This document shows, piece by piece, positions 45,011 to 57,800 of a stretch of 60,000 bases of DNA. The stretch spans positions 15,079,040 to 15,139,039 of the forward strand of contig NC_064042.1 in assembly GCF_932526225.1 (NCBI RefSeq), written 5' to 3'. The notes beneath the pieces were generated by a model that searched no databases, had not been told where the DNA came from, and saw nothing but the letters and a program-made list of their open reading frames with translations. Every line of letters begins with the position of its first letter. Position 1 is the stretch's first letter. The translations under genes were made by a program, and so were the position numbers. The stretch comes from Nematostella vectensis (taxonomy: Eukaryota > Cnidaria > Anthozoa > Actiniaria > Edwardsiidae).

Positions 45011-47872
45011 GGGAAAGATTGGGAAAGATCAGGGGGTTTAACGCCTTTTTAAACGCATTTGTCAGCACACGGGCTATAGGATAATTTGACTCCGAAACGA
45101 AGTCTAATGTCTTGTTAGTGTTGAATAAGCACGTTTTCCTACTTTGACTGGATGTGTTTGCTTATTCGGGGGAAGCGCTTATTTCAAAATCCATGTCATC
45201 TTTAAATTTAAAAAAAAAATGCTTTTTAACAACGTGCAAGGTGTAAAAGTCATCATAGAACCATAAGAAACTTGAGCTTTCAATGATGTGTCAAGGAGCA
45301 GGGTTAAATCACATCTCCCCTTCTAACGTAAAGTCCCCCGGGAAAAAGAGGAAGAGGATAGGGAAAGAAGAAGTGCTCATTGAAGAGCATTAGTAGCAGT
45401 AAAGATGAGAGTAATGAGAGCAATAAGAGGGCTAGCCATTACAGACATGCTGGTGACAACACCTTCTGGAAGAACGTGTCGTACTTGGAAAGCTAGGGCG
45501 CTATACAAAGCCCAATTAAAAGTTGCAGAGCCTTAGTAGTTGGATAAAGCTTTTTGTTTTAGTTAGGGGAAAGGTTATAATTTTTGGTCACCTTTTTGGG
45601 GGAGGTATTTTTAGCTTAGATTTGGGGGAGGGACGCAATTTTTGAACTGAAAAAATATTCAAAATAGTAGCCCTCCCCCAGATAAATAATGTCTGCTCCC
45701 TCATCTTATTTCACTTGTCTTATACGCGACATTTTATCTCTATTCTGTAAGATGATTAAACGATTTGTCAAAGTTTTGAAGTAGAATCTTTTTTTCTCTA
45801 GCAATAAGCGGCAATAAACTGATAAAAGAACAAAGACACTAGCTTTCTCCTCATTTAAGGGTAACCCTCGGCTAGACAAGGAGTCGTTAACAAAAAGATG
45901 TCTAGAGGAGAGTATGTCAATAATGATTTTGTACATAATATTGTATGGGCGTAAAATGCAAAGGGAAAGCGTCGCACGCCGCCAACTGAGTCAACGAAGC
46001 CGTGGTTTTTCTACAGTTGACAAAACAAGGAGGCTTTGACAAAGGGTAAGTCTTCCGACCGAGGATAGCAGTTCAAATAAGCCAGATTTTTATCAAGGGG
46101 AAGAGCAAATAATGGTCTCAGAGTTATAGACTTTGAGGTGACAGTTTTTTTGTGATATGGATTTTGTTCATTGAAAAAAAAATCAAACAGATGCTTTAAA
46201 TCTATCAGTAATTTTAACATTTTAATCATCCAAAGGGAATAAAGAGAAACCTACATATGGCGTTTCGCATTTTGTATAATGTAAAACATTTCTTCCCAAT
46301 ACTCCAATGTTCTCGAAGATATCAATGCATCCGTCATCTCCGTGCACAAAAGCTTTGACACGCGTACCATGTACATATTACGATCGGTACAATGTAAGTG
46401 TACAGGAACAAGAAATGTGCCCCCTTCTGTGTAGGCGTTAATGCCTGCAAAAGGCCTGATAAACGATTGATTGATTGATGTTTGAAAAAGGGATCAAGGG
46501 AAAGAGAGAAAGGATATGAGCTGGAAGAAAGTGGAAAATGTATTAACAAATATGCAGCAAAACAAAATAAGTGGTATTCGCGTTATTGAAGGGTTTACCC
46601 TCCCCTTCCCTCGTGATAGTTATGTCTATCTATGCCTATCTTTCATAATAGCAAACCAGTTACAATTTACTTGTTTACACTACCGTGGCTGACCATAACG
46701 CCAAATCACTCCGCAACTTTCAGAAGCGCTTGTGTTAGGCTAGAGGACACCACTACTGGTTACATTAAAGCAATAATGACCATGGGCAATATGCAATTGA
46801 GAGTTTCACTGAAAGATCAAGTTACCCAAGATAATGATGGGATACTGTGTAGGATTCCTCAACAGAGAAGAGATTCTTTTTTACGATATCATTCAATAAA
46901 TTCTCAACACCTATCACTGAGAGAGGATTCCTGCACAAAAATGAAGTTCCTCTTTTATAAACGTTTGAAACACAATTCTATACCTAAATTGAAAATTCCT
47001 TTAATATTAGTCGACAGGTTAGGAAATTCAAGATAACAAAATCAATATCAATATATTTATATTCCATTATCCTTCGAAGCGAAAATATCATAGGTAACTT
47101 ATTTGGCTAAATTTAGAGTTGGGACCCTGAGGGGGCGGCAGAACAGACATTCCTTTGTTACTTTGTTACTGTTGACATTTCAACAACAATCGATGTTCTT
47201 GCAATGACAGTAAAAATTTGGCAGATTCGACTACCAGGTTTTAATGAAACGAAATTATTATCATTACTATTATAATCATTATTACTATAATTGTTATTAT
47301 CATCATTGTCATCATTATTTTCATTATTACTATTATCATTATTATCATTATTTTTATCATTATGTTTGATCTTTATTTTTATAATGATTATAGTTTAATA
47401 CCAAAATAACATTGCATGTATCTGCCTGAACACCAATAAAAACCCAAGATTTTGACATGGTTTATTTGTATTTTAGTCCTTATAGATAACAGATATTATT
47501 CATAATCTCCCCTATGTTAAAGTGTGAACAGTTCAGCCCCCACTTACTAACGACTGATCAATGTCAATTTAACACTCTCGGCCAGTGCCAGTAATCCTGA
47601 AATGCAACGGGTTTTCATAGTGCAGACGAGTATCTAATAGTCATAAGTGCGGTTTTCGCTTTGAGATGTCAAAGATATGAGCACTCAATTGTAACATTCA
47701 ATTCAACTTCAAACAACATCGAAATAAATTCATTTAGATTGCAATCTTTTTTATTTAAAACTTGACAAGCTAATAGGAATTTTCTTCTCCGTCGATTCCA
47801 ATGTTTGCTGTGTCATTTTTGATTTCTGATGACACATCTTAAAACATCGTTCATTTCGCCAAAAAAATACAT

Positions 47873-48901
47873 TCAGGCAGTGGACACACGTTTCATCTCT
47901 TTTCTTTGCGCTATTTCTTCGTTTTTCGCCACAGCAGCGGCGACTTCCTGGCGAAAACTCGAATTTCCGAATCCAGTACTTGGGCTAAAACTAGTTGTCC
48001 AAAACACAACTCTTTCCATCATGACTTGATTCCTACGCCCACCACACTTGCATGGCAAAACCCTGAAAATTTTAAGTCGAAACTCGCGATTTGTGCAAGA
48101 ATAAATAACAGGATTTAAAGCTGAACTAACGTAGTGCAAAAACTTTATCCCTGTTACTGTATCTGGCGATATTTTTACGTTTTCGTATTGAACAATCAAA
48201 TTTGCTAGAAAGAATGGGGCCCAGCATGCAATGAAACTGCCCATGACTATAGCTAGAGTCTTGGCCGCTTTTAGCTCCTTCTTGAAGTAATACGCCTGAC
48301 GTATGGGGTACACGCGGCGGGCCTGCATCAGTGCTGTTTTGAAGATGTGGGAGTAAGCCTGGATCATGACTATAAGAGGCGAAATGAAGGCGACGATGAA
48401 AATGAAGAGGGGGTAATAGCTCCATCGAGTGGCGACGAGTCCAGACAGAACAACGGCATAAAGAGAGATTCCAGTCAGAGCAAATAGTGCCCTTTTTGTG
48501 GTCATTATCGTATGGTAATGTAGCGGTTTCGTTATGGCGAACTGTCGGTCGATACTTATAGCGCATAGATTCATGATCGAAGCTGTAGAGAACAGCACGT
48601 CGAGGCACTTCCAAGCGGTGAACAAATCTGGTAGGCATGTGAAACTACTGTGAGAGAACTGGAAGTAAAGCCAAATAGGCATTGAAATGGAAGCAACGAG
48701 AATGTCTGTGACGGCGAGGGAGAGGATGAAAAGAACTGTCAAACTTTGGAGGTTTGAGCTCCGGTAAAATGCGATACACACGACTGTGTTTCCAGCCAAT
48801 GCCAGCATGATCACAACAATCAGAGCAACTGAAATGACGATTCCTAGAGTCGTTGGCGACTCAACAGAACTAGCTCCATCGCATGAATTATTCGAGCTCA
48901 T
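47873..48901 (-). CDS. Class A (rhodopsin-like) GPCR, amine-receptor-like
   Basis: This is an intact single-exon receptor of 342 aa with seven hydrophobic segments. Class motifs are present: GNTVV in TM1, SLAVTD in TM2, W3.28 and D3.32 (WKCLDVLFSTASI) and DRQ in place of DRY in TM3, proline in TM5 (FISPLIV), CWAPFF in TM6, NPVIY in TM7 and a cysteine-containing helix 8 end (LPCKCGG). The LDVLFSTASIMNLCAISIDR stretch is typical of biogenic-amine receptors, and D3.32 would bind an amine. Against a standard amine receptor, position 3.25 is Phe instead of Cys, and the second extracellular loop is very short (about VATRWSYYP) with no Cys. This recalls the melanocortin/adenosine (MECO) group, as does LHYHTIMT after TM3. 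Plasma-membrane location is expected; the ligand cannot be told. Asn-4/5 (NNSC) gives a possible N-glycosylation site. Confidence 0.93.
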   Translation of the reverse strand: MSSNNSCDGASSVESPTTLGIVISVALIVVIMLALAGNTVVCIAFYRSSNLQSLTVLFILSLAVTDILVASISMPIWLYFQFSHSSFTCLPDLFTAWKCLDVLFSTASIMNLCAISIDRQFAITKPLHYHTIMTTKRALFALTGISLYAVVLSGLVATRWSYYPLFIFIVAFISPLIVMIQAYSHIFKTALMQARRVYPIRQAYYFKKELKAAKTLAIVMGSFIACWAPFFLANLIVQYENVKISPDTVTGIKFLHYVSSALNPVIYSCTNREFRLKIFRVLPCKCGGRRNQVMMERVVFWTTSFSPSTGFGNSSFRQEVAAAVAKNEEIAQRKEMKRVSTA

Positions 48902-48968
48902 GTTGCCTTCTTTAGCGAGTCCTTGGATTTGAGACTCCCGCTTTCTGGTTTGTTTTCTTGCGATGTGG

Positions 48969-48975
48969 TATATAT
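48969..48975 (-). promoter_or_regulatory. Possible TATA box of the GPCR gene
   Basis: GGATATATACC on the minus strand lies about 68 bp upstream of the ATG at 48901. Position and sequence fit a core promoter if there is no 5' UTR intron. Confidence 0.25.
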
Positions 48976-50720
48976 CCGCTGTAGCTAAGCCTGGGTCAAT
49001 TTGGATGTTCGAAAGCGATGATTATTAAGGTCAATTAGATTTATTTTTTCAACTAAGGAAAAGATTCTCCTTAAGTCCAATAATCCGTGGTTGTATTTAC
49101 ATCAGATCTCAAAACACGCGGTGTAGGCCGTGCTGAGTTAATTAACTTGGAGAATTTCTATTACTTGCTAAACAGGAGCTAAAATTATCTCAACCTTCAA
49201 TCTCGAACATTCAATCGTGTATCGTGGGTAAATTGCCGACTCAATAAGTCCTTCTGGAAACAATCTCGGCTGAGCTTCAATTAATCTCGCACTTCACTCC
49301 AATTCAACTTTTCATTCAATCATTTCCCTTTTTTCTTTTCTAAGATTATCTCATTAGCATGGCAATAAATAATCATCGCAGTGTCTTAACGAGCAGGAAT
49401 ATAATATATATCCGCTTCTTTTTCACCTTGCAAAGGAGCAAAGAGTCCGTTGAAGTCTTCTTTTCATTCGCCGCTTGTGGATTGCTTTTGAACTTCGCAC
49501 ATTCCGAGTGAAAATAATCTTCTTTTTCGATCTCCAGCGAAATTCTTCTTTTTCCTAAGATTAATCTGCACTGTAAAATCCAATATATAGAGCTCCTATA
49601 CTACGAAGGAGTTAGAATCACAATACTTTCGCGATTCGCACTCTAGATCTAGATTTCGGATCAAAGACCTCTCTCGGCTGACCAAATACCATCATTTCCA
49701 ATGTTGTTATGGTGATAAAAAACCTATTCCAAACAAAAAGCTGTCAGCCGAACTTCCTCTTACTTTGTCTTTTGCTTTGTGTGGTCAAATAAATTAAAAG
49801 TTGCCTTGATTACAAGGCTATGAAACGACTTCAGGAGAGGATTAAGAACGGCCCAGATTTTTCAATCGTTTTATTCGCCGCAGAAAATAAAAATTCGACA
49901 AAAGAAGTGCACACTTTGTTAAACTTAAAAAAAAGAACGTCATAATGAATTGACACAATAAAACCAATTGCTAATATAGCTGTTGTGCTGTTATTCACAT
50001 TAGCACGATATCTCCAAAACCAAATACAACTTTAGAAAAGAGGGCAAGCCTAACGCAATTTAAAAAATTGTAGAAAAAGCGTAAGGAGATTTCCTGTTTG
50101 GAGCTCAATTTTTTAACCGCCTTTCGGTCTGTTTGCTTTTTTTGACAAAGATGTCATTTTCAGCAGATGAATCGGAACAGACTAATTCAAATGACCCACA
50201 GAAAGCACTTGAAAAGACCAATTTTCGCACCCTAAATCAAAAATCTGTCGTGAATGTTACAAATAAAACAATGAGACTTGTTACCACATGCATGGCTACC
50301 AAAATTTGATGAAAGGTTGACGTTTTCGAAGAGTGACTTAGATGAAATTTCAATAAACAGCTCTATAATCCACAAGGGATTTGATTGCTTACATGGTTTT
50401 AATACAACCATAAACGAAAGCAGTTCGTAAAGTAAGTAGTGTTTACATTTGACTAAATGGAGAAACATTTCGCTTTTTATCCTTTTGGTTAAAACACAAA
50501 ATGCTGTTAAGATTTTATCTCTGATTGCGGGCAAAAACACTCACGATTTACTATTTTTCGACGATATAATAAATGTATGCAACATACTACCGGCTGTTTA
50601 ATTTGGCTGACCTCTATTTTTTATGTGGGGGGATTGAGAATTGAGAAGGCTGTTAAATAAACAGCGTTTAAAAAAGGAGAACTATTCAAAGAAAAAAGAT
50701 AGCGGCATATAATTAGGACA
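48976..50720. other. Intergenic, no gene seen
   Basis: A+T-rich sequence upstream of the GPCR. It includes another TATATA cluster at 49400-49416. ORFs of up to 102 codons show no recognisable features. Confidence 0.55.
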
Positions 50721-51077
50721 ATGCAAACGTCCATCAATCCCCAAAATTTTCAGAATCTCGGGGTTAGACCCAGCACTGTCAAGGTGGCCACGGTAGCGCG
50801 CGTCGTCAAACTTGATGTAAATACAAACTTGACTGTGACCGGTTTAAGAGTGCCTCATCACAGCATAAGCTCGAGGGCTCTAGTGACAACATTACATCTT
50901 CCATATTTAGACTATGTACTTGCAGCTCTTAGACAAGTGCGAGGGTATAAAGGGGGCGTGTGTGGGGCCTCCACACAAAGATTTGTACTGGACCATTACA
51001 TAACTAGAAAGACTACAGACAAACTGTGGTCTTTGTATGCGTGGTGTAGACAAGCTGTGAATCAACACAACGTTTAA
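50721..51077 (+). CDS. Hypothetical 118-aa protein
   Basis: Not recognised. The ORF runs from ATG to TAA with balanced composition: LRVPHHSISSRALVTTLHLP, then a segment with two Cys (GGVCG..., AWCRQAVNQHNV at the end). There is no signal peptide or membrane segment, and no intron is needed. It could be a short gene, a fragment of a decayed gene, or chance. Confidence 0.3.
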   Translation: MQTSINPQNFQNLGVRPSTVKVATVARVVKLDVNTNLTVTGLRVPHHSISSRALVTTLHLPYLDYVLAALRQVRGYKGGVCGASTQRFVLDHYITRKTTDKLWSLYAWCRQAVNQHNV

Positions 51078-51884
51078 AAAGTATGTTATACGCCTCTGAA
51101 AAACATAGGAGTGGCGCTGACGTTTGGGACGTTAGCCTTTCGTGGGGGCAAAAGAAACTGAAGCCGAATGGGGGTGTTACTTATAGTGCAGTGTGCACGG
51201 TAAAAATAAAAACCCTCACTTTTTTGCCTTGAATTTCTGCGCGTAGAAGTATAAATCTTTTTTTATAAGAAAGCCTCTCTAAGAACTCTCGTAGTCGAGT
51301 GTTTGTTTATATGATTTACATGCCTTTGCGCACGCCTTCTTTGGCCCCGATTGTGAGATGTATCGAGTAATTGAAAGGTCTTGCACTCGTTGACAGGAGG
51401 TCCTTCATGCCTGGGACGTCACTTGAATAGCGTTTTTCAGCAGGGGAGACTTTTTAATTGTTTTGGTGTTTTTTGCATGAATGGGTAAGGCATAATATTT
51501 AATGTCGACCCCAGTGAAAAGACATTTTCGATGAAAGAATTTTTGACAAACAGAATAAACAGGTGTTCATAGCACTGGGACACTTATAGTTCCTTTGCTT
51601 TATAAATAAAAACTTATTTAGTATAACTGTTCTATTGTTATAAGTAACTTTAAGGAAGCTTCAAGCAAAATTACAAGACAAGATAAATCGGTGCAAAACT
51701 CAAAACAAAAGTAGTTCTTTGTTATTATAAAAATGCGAATCCTCTTGGGAAACTTGAGCTTGACCTCGTAACGCGGAACGCTAGGAAACCGCTGCTACGG
51801 CGTATGTCAACAGATCCACAGGAATAGCCGAGGAATTCTGACATTTAATGTATCGTTCTTGGGGGTTCTAAAGAGCAATTTCAC

Positions 51885-54800
51885 ATGGGAGACGAAATGG
51901 ATGCTTTAGAAGTGGAAGAGTCGAATTCGTTGCAGTTTATGGCGAAAACAGCCGACCCTGAGGCAGACCAAGCATTCAAAATGTATCGTAAAGAAGTCGA
52001 GGATCTAAGAGACAAGCAAAAAGTCGAGGTATGGTTTCTTAGCTTTTGTTTTATTTGGAAATGGGATAGCCTTCAATCGCACGCGAGAATGTAAGCCGTC
52101 GAAAATGAGCGGAACTCTTGAAAGATGTCTCGCTTCATCATAACACGCAAACAAATACAAGCAGATTACGATATAGTTTTTATAAGTGAAGTGACAAGCG
52201 TAACGTAAAAAAGTTACTCTGGTATATTACCATACGGGTTGAAAACAAGTAAAGTTTGCATTCAAATACTGCAAAACTAAACATTTGTAAACAGGTTTCG
52301 GTTTTTAGTGTACTTTAATGCACTCGTAGCTTGCAATGTCTTCTTATTAGCATCTAACGCGAAAACATTTTAGCGGAAATACTAGCCAAACGTTAGCTTA
52401 CTTCACTAACCCCCACAGGTTCTTGTATAGCACTGTACCTTTTATTTGTGTTTATAACTGTAAGAGAAGTTTATAAGAGAAGTGTGCATTCGCATTGCAA
52501 GCAGAAAGCCGTTTTCTTTGAGACAGAGGGCTGTGTTGATGTATCACTTTTTGAAACATTTGCGTATTATAAACTTGAAAAGATCCAAGAATCACAGAAA
52601 TGAAATCGATATATAATCCTTTTTTCAACAAATCTTCTTAGCGGGCTAATTTCCACGAAGAGATATCCCCTGCTAAAGTCCAATTCGCGAAGTTCTTCTC
52701 ATATTGTAAAATGCGCTTGATGGATAAATGTCGCTTACGCTATGTTACTATGTTAACGGCAAATTGGGATAATGCGATAACGTGAGGGCCTTGTAAGTGT
52801 ATGTTTTATTGACGATAGCGGTCTAATCGTGCGCTTTTATTGGGGTTGCGCAACTGATAAACTTGCGGGAACATGCGAAGCGGCTGTGAAGAGAAATTGA
52901 GACACAAAGTATCTATTACAGCACACGACTAATCGCCTGTCACGGGAATATCATGTGTTACACATGTTGTGTGACACAACCTCAACGTTACTTTACCTCT
53001 TATTTGGTCACGCCTCTAGGACCTTGCGCGTGGCGGCCGTTGTGCTGAATTTTCTAAAAAGAAAAAAGGAAATGAAATACTCCTTGGTCTCCTCTCTTTT
53101 GCTGGAAACACAACCTTTTACTACGCAGGCTACTAAGGGGTCTAAAGGGGCAGCGTCATGGTACGCTTTGCAATAGCTTTACACCGCAGACACAATGAAT
53201 AGTCAAATTCTTATATTGACTTATAAGCCTTTGCTTCATGTAGGAAATGACCACAAACTTTCAATAAACATAGTTTTCAATAAAATATTGCATATCTTTT
53301 TAACAAGGATTGACAGCTTAAAGTTCAACTGTTTTTAGACAATTAAAAGCCTACAATAAACACTGACTCCAGACATGCGCAGTACCATGACGCTGCCCCT
53401 TTAATTAAAGAGCGTTGCAATGAAAGAATCGATGTGTCGTAACGCGCAGTGCCTCATGGATATCAACTATCCCGGTTATAGAATTAAGAACTATGCATTT
53501 TTTATTATTTTGAGACTGTTAAGTAGTTTAGCGGAAGTAAACTGATGTGATTGCCGAAACTTGTGGTTCCCAAGTCTTATAAAATTCATCTATACAAGCT
53601 GTAAATAACAATACGATTAATATGTGGAAAAATAATATACTGAAACTGAAAAGATGGGTCAATAGCAAAATGACAGTAAAAATATAAACTGTTTTCTTTT
53701 TCACCAGGTTAGCAGGCTGCAGTTGCAGATAGAAAGCCTATCAAAGCAAAAACAGCACTTTCAAGAACAGTTCAAGATTAGCAAGAATGAGAACAACAAA
53801 TACCGCGAAGAGCTAAACAAAGCTCAACAGCAGCTAGAACTGCTCGCATCGTCACGAGAACAACACTCAAGCGGGACTACGGAGCTAATAGAACGACTCA
53901 AGAAGGAGAAGGGCATGCTGGAGAAAGAGGTCTGCGCTTTAAAAGACCTCCAGAAACTCCTGACTCAGCATCCAGGCACTGAGTCCAGCCACGAGGAACT
54001 GGTACGAGCGAGAGAGGAAATACAGGAATTGCGCAACAGTTACAGGGGCCTGGAGCGAGAGAATGAGCAGTTGAGGAAACAGGTTATGGAGCTGAATGAG
54101 CAGCTTTCTGAGGTATGAAGAGGAGAAAATTATCCATTTGAACATTCGCTCAGGCGCGTTCAAAGGATTGGCCGGGGGAGGGGGGGGTGTGCATAGTTAT
54201 TACATGGAAAAAGCTTAGTATTAGAAGATTCCTTAATAAGAAGTGACCCACTTTTTGGCCGCCAAGGGGGGGGGGGGGGGGGGGGTTACGCGCATACAGT
54301 AGGTGTTTTATATGGAAAAAGCATATTATTAAAAGATTCCTTTTAAGAAGTGACCCAATTTTTGGCCGCCAATGGGGGGGGGGGGGGGGGGGTGCGCACC
54401 CCCTGTGTACGCGCCTGTGCGCTCGTTGACGCGGAAATACTAAAAAGTGTTTAAAGCATATGGCTCATTTCACCGTTTATTGTATATTATCAACAATCAA
54501 TTTACAGCGCTAGCGTGTGGCCACACGCTTGGAAGTTTTGTAAAGTTAGCACATCAAAATGAACGAGAATGCGGGGAGTGTACCGTCTGATTAGCATGGC
54601 CTTCACTAGCCAATCAGCGAGGCAAAGAGAAGCTTGAGTGACGGAATTCTCCTACATCCTATGTCTATCTTACCCTAAGCGTTGAAATCCAAATTAACCT
54701 ATTTCATCATTTATTCTAAGGCTGCAAATTCGAGTACAGAAGAGTCAAACAGCAAACTTACTGACGTTAGAAAGGAGCTGCAGGGCGCGAATAACAGAGT

Positions 54801-57800
54801 CAAAGAGTTAGAGTCAGTGATTGCAGACGGGGTGAACGAGCGCAACGACCTCAATTTCAAATTGAGTCAATCGGAGAGACAGTTGGAGAAGATGAAAGCG
54901 TCGCTACGGTGGATAGAGAAGGAAAACGCCAAGTTGCAAAAAAGGTTAACACTTGACTGCATGAACTATTTCTATTTTTTCTAAAATATTCGCCTCTTTT
55001 GCCCTGCATGCGCGAGCCCATTTGTATGCTCAGTAAAACTGTTTTGCAGTTGTGCGCATCAATTCGATTCTACACACGTACTGGCAGGTTTCTTCTTGGA
55101 AGTCCCCTACAATCTGCCAAATCAAATGTGTTTTATTTATCACTTGTACCGAATCAAAACCCTTGCTCCTAAAATTTATGACGTCATAATCAAAACAATA
55201 TTCCAATAGATGACGTCATAAGATTCTCGATGCTTTTTACCATCATGCACCGGCAGCGCTTCCTATTTGCGTTATTTGATTGATTGATTAATCTGCTGAT
55301 ATTGCAATTGTTGGAAATGATTCAGATGGAAAGATCAAAATAATCCAAGAGACAACAAACGATAAGCCCATGGACGTAGATAAAGCGTACCCTGGTTCCA
55401 GAGCCTCGAACGTCTCTCTATTTAGTGGCCAGCGAGGTATGAGCTAGCCGCTGACCACTGGCCGCTGGCCACTAAATAGAGAGACGCTAGCCGCTGACCA
55501 CTGGCCGCCGCTGGCCACTAAATAGAGAGACGTTCGAGGCTCTGGAACCAGGGTAGATAAAGCGCTAAGGCGTGTGTTTTCCGCGTAAACTCGTAGATTC
55601 TAACATCTTATTCTTTTTTCAAGGCACGAAGAAGACCAGCAGTCTATTTGGAATCTTTCGGTTCAGGATGAGTTTAAGAAGAAAGAGAAACAAGAAGTCG
55701 AGTCCGACTTGAAGTACAAAACGGCGAGAATTTCGACTTTAGAAAAAGAGGTGGCCGTGCTTCACCAAGCAAACGCCGAGCTCAAGAACAAAGCAGACCG
55801 ATTCAAACACACTGAGGAGGAAAAGAATAAAGCAATCGAGCGGCTAAAAGAAGCGACTATTAGCGAAAAAGGAAAGCGAAACAATGAAATTACAGAGTTA
55901 AACATAAAACTCGAAAAACTTGAGAAGGAATTTAAGGAATTGCAAGAAGACCTTTACCACACACAAAAATCCCTGGCCGATTACCAAGTTGATTACAAAC
56001 TCCTTCAAGACGCTAAGAAAAAGTTGGACACCGAATTCGAGGAACTTTCCAAGAACAATTCCGAGAGAGAGGCAGTTTTGCGTAGCTTGCAGCAAGAAAA
56101 GAACAAGAAGGATATTGATCTGATGACGCTCAAGGAGAAACTAAGGAAATCGAAAGCGGAGACGGAAGCGGCTAAAATGAGCTGTTCAACCCTCAGTGAT
56201 CAGATGAATGAGTATACAAAAAGCGTGGCACAGAACGGCGAAGACATGCTAGGCATTCAACAGCAAATAGAAGAGTACCAATCCAGTTGCGAGCTACTGC
56301 GCCAAGATCTGGGCGCCAAGGAAACGACTATTGAACGACTGAATGATCAAATCAGCTTTATGCATTCTGATATTGAATCCCTCAATAGTGACTTGTCCTA
56401 TACGAAGGCCATGTATAACAACAACCAAGAAGAAGTCAAGAGATTGGTGTTGAAATTGAAGTCAAGTGCGGATGAGATTGTTAGCTTGACGGGAATGCAC
56501 AACGTTGTCAAGAAGGAAAAAGAAAGTCTTGAAACTCAGAACACTCTTGCTGATGAGAAAATTAGAAACTTGGAGTCAGAGGTCAAGAGGTGGCGAACAA
56601 CTGCAGAGGAACTTGAAGCAAAATTAAGAAGCGCGGAGGAAGAAAAGAAAACGCCAAGAAAGGAGAAGACAAAAGTTGTTTTGACAACGACTGATGAAAA
56701 CGTGCGAGAGCTGGTTAAGCTACGACAAGAATCGGAAAACTATGCTCGCGAAACAACATCTTTGAGAAAACTCCTCGAGCAAGAGTCAGCTGCGAAAAGA
56801 TTTGAAGCTCAGTGTCGTAGAGAAGTGGAAGAGAAAGTTTCAGACCTTGAAAAGGAAATTGAAGAAGTGGCAAATGCGAAGAAAGTTCACGAAGAAGAGT
56901 TTCGCCAGGATCGAGACCTGATTTCTGGTCTCAATATGCAGTTGGAGAACTTGAAAAACAAGAACAAAATGCTCCATGAGCAACTAGAAGAAGTAAGTAA
57001 CGAAGTCGTTCAAGGAAAAGAGGAGTTATTGAAGTTTGAAATGCTCGTAGTTGAGCAGAAGAAAACAGCAGAGATAACCAATGAAGCAATAACCCTCAGA
57101 GACAAGGAGAACGAGGAGCTAAGATACAATGTCAAATTCCTTCAGGTCGAGCTGATAGAAGCAAAGGAGGACACAGAGAAACTAAGGCACGAAATGGAGG
57201 GAATAAGCGAGGAGAATGAGACGCTTCGGAAGAAATTCGAAACCCAGAAAGAGAAGATAGAGGGGATGAGTAGAGAGTTGGTCGAGATGCAAGATTCCTC
57301 TCAGAAGGTGACTGCCAAAATGAATTCATTTGCAGCAAAGGCGCAGTCGTTTGAAAAGCAGCTTGAAGCAGCCGTTAAGGAAAAAGATCGCTACAAGAAA
57401 GAGCTAGACACGTCGCTCGAGAAAGTCCAAAGAAACAAAGAAGAAACTTTAATGGCGCAGAGCTTGGTACAAGAAAAAGGGAGGAAGTTGGCAAGCTATC
57501 GAAGCGAAATGGATGAAAAAGAAAATCAAATACGAAGCCTGTTAAACCGGATTGACTCTGTTGAAAAAGAAAATACGAAGCTGAAGAAAGAAAAGGTTGT
57601 GGTTCAGTTCCAACAAGGAGCGATGAAACATCAGCTGGCAGAAGCGGAGGAAAATAGTAAAAAGATGAAAGCCCAATTACATGAGATGGAGTTGGCCATT
57701 GCTGAGTTGCAGAAGGAAAAGGAAATGGTCGATGAAGAACAGGACAGGAAAGTGAAAGACGCCGAAAAAGACTTGGAAGAAGTAAAACTTGAGCGGAGAA

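Larger units (their letters stand above)
42184..47872. other. Mostly non-coding intergenic DNA
   Basis: This stretch holds the probable 3' UTR of gene P, a 68-bp tandem duplication (44875-45010) and an ATT/ATC-rich tract (47250-47362). ORFs up to 134 codons (46632-47036) have no recognisable domains or codon structure. No RNA gene was found. Confidence 0.6.

Noticed and set aside
46632-47036. 134-codon plus-strand ORF
   Set aside because: No motif, no homology signal, composition like random A+T-rich DNA.
48126-48638. 170-codon minus-strand ORF inside the GPCR
   Set aside because: Out-of-frame shadow of the receptor coding sequence.
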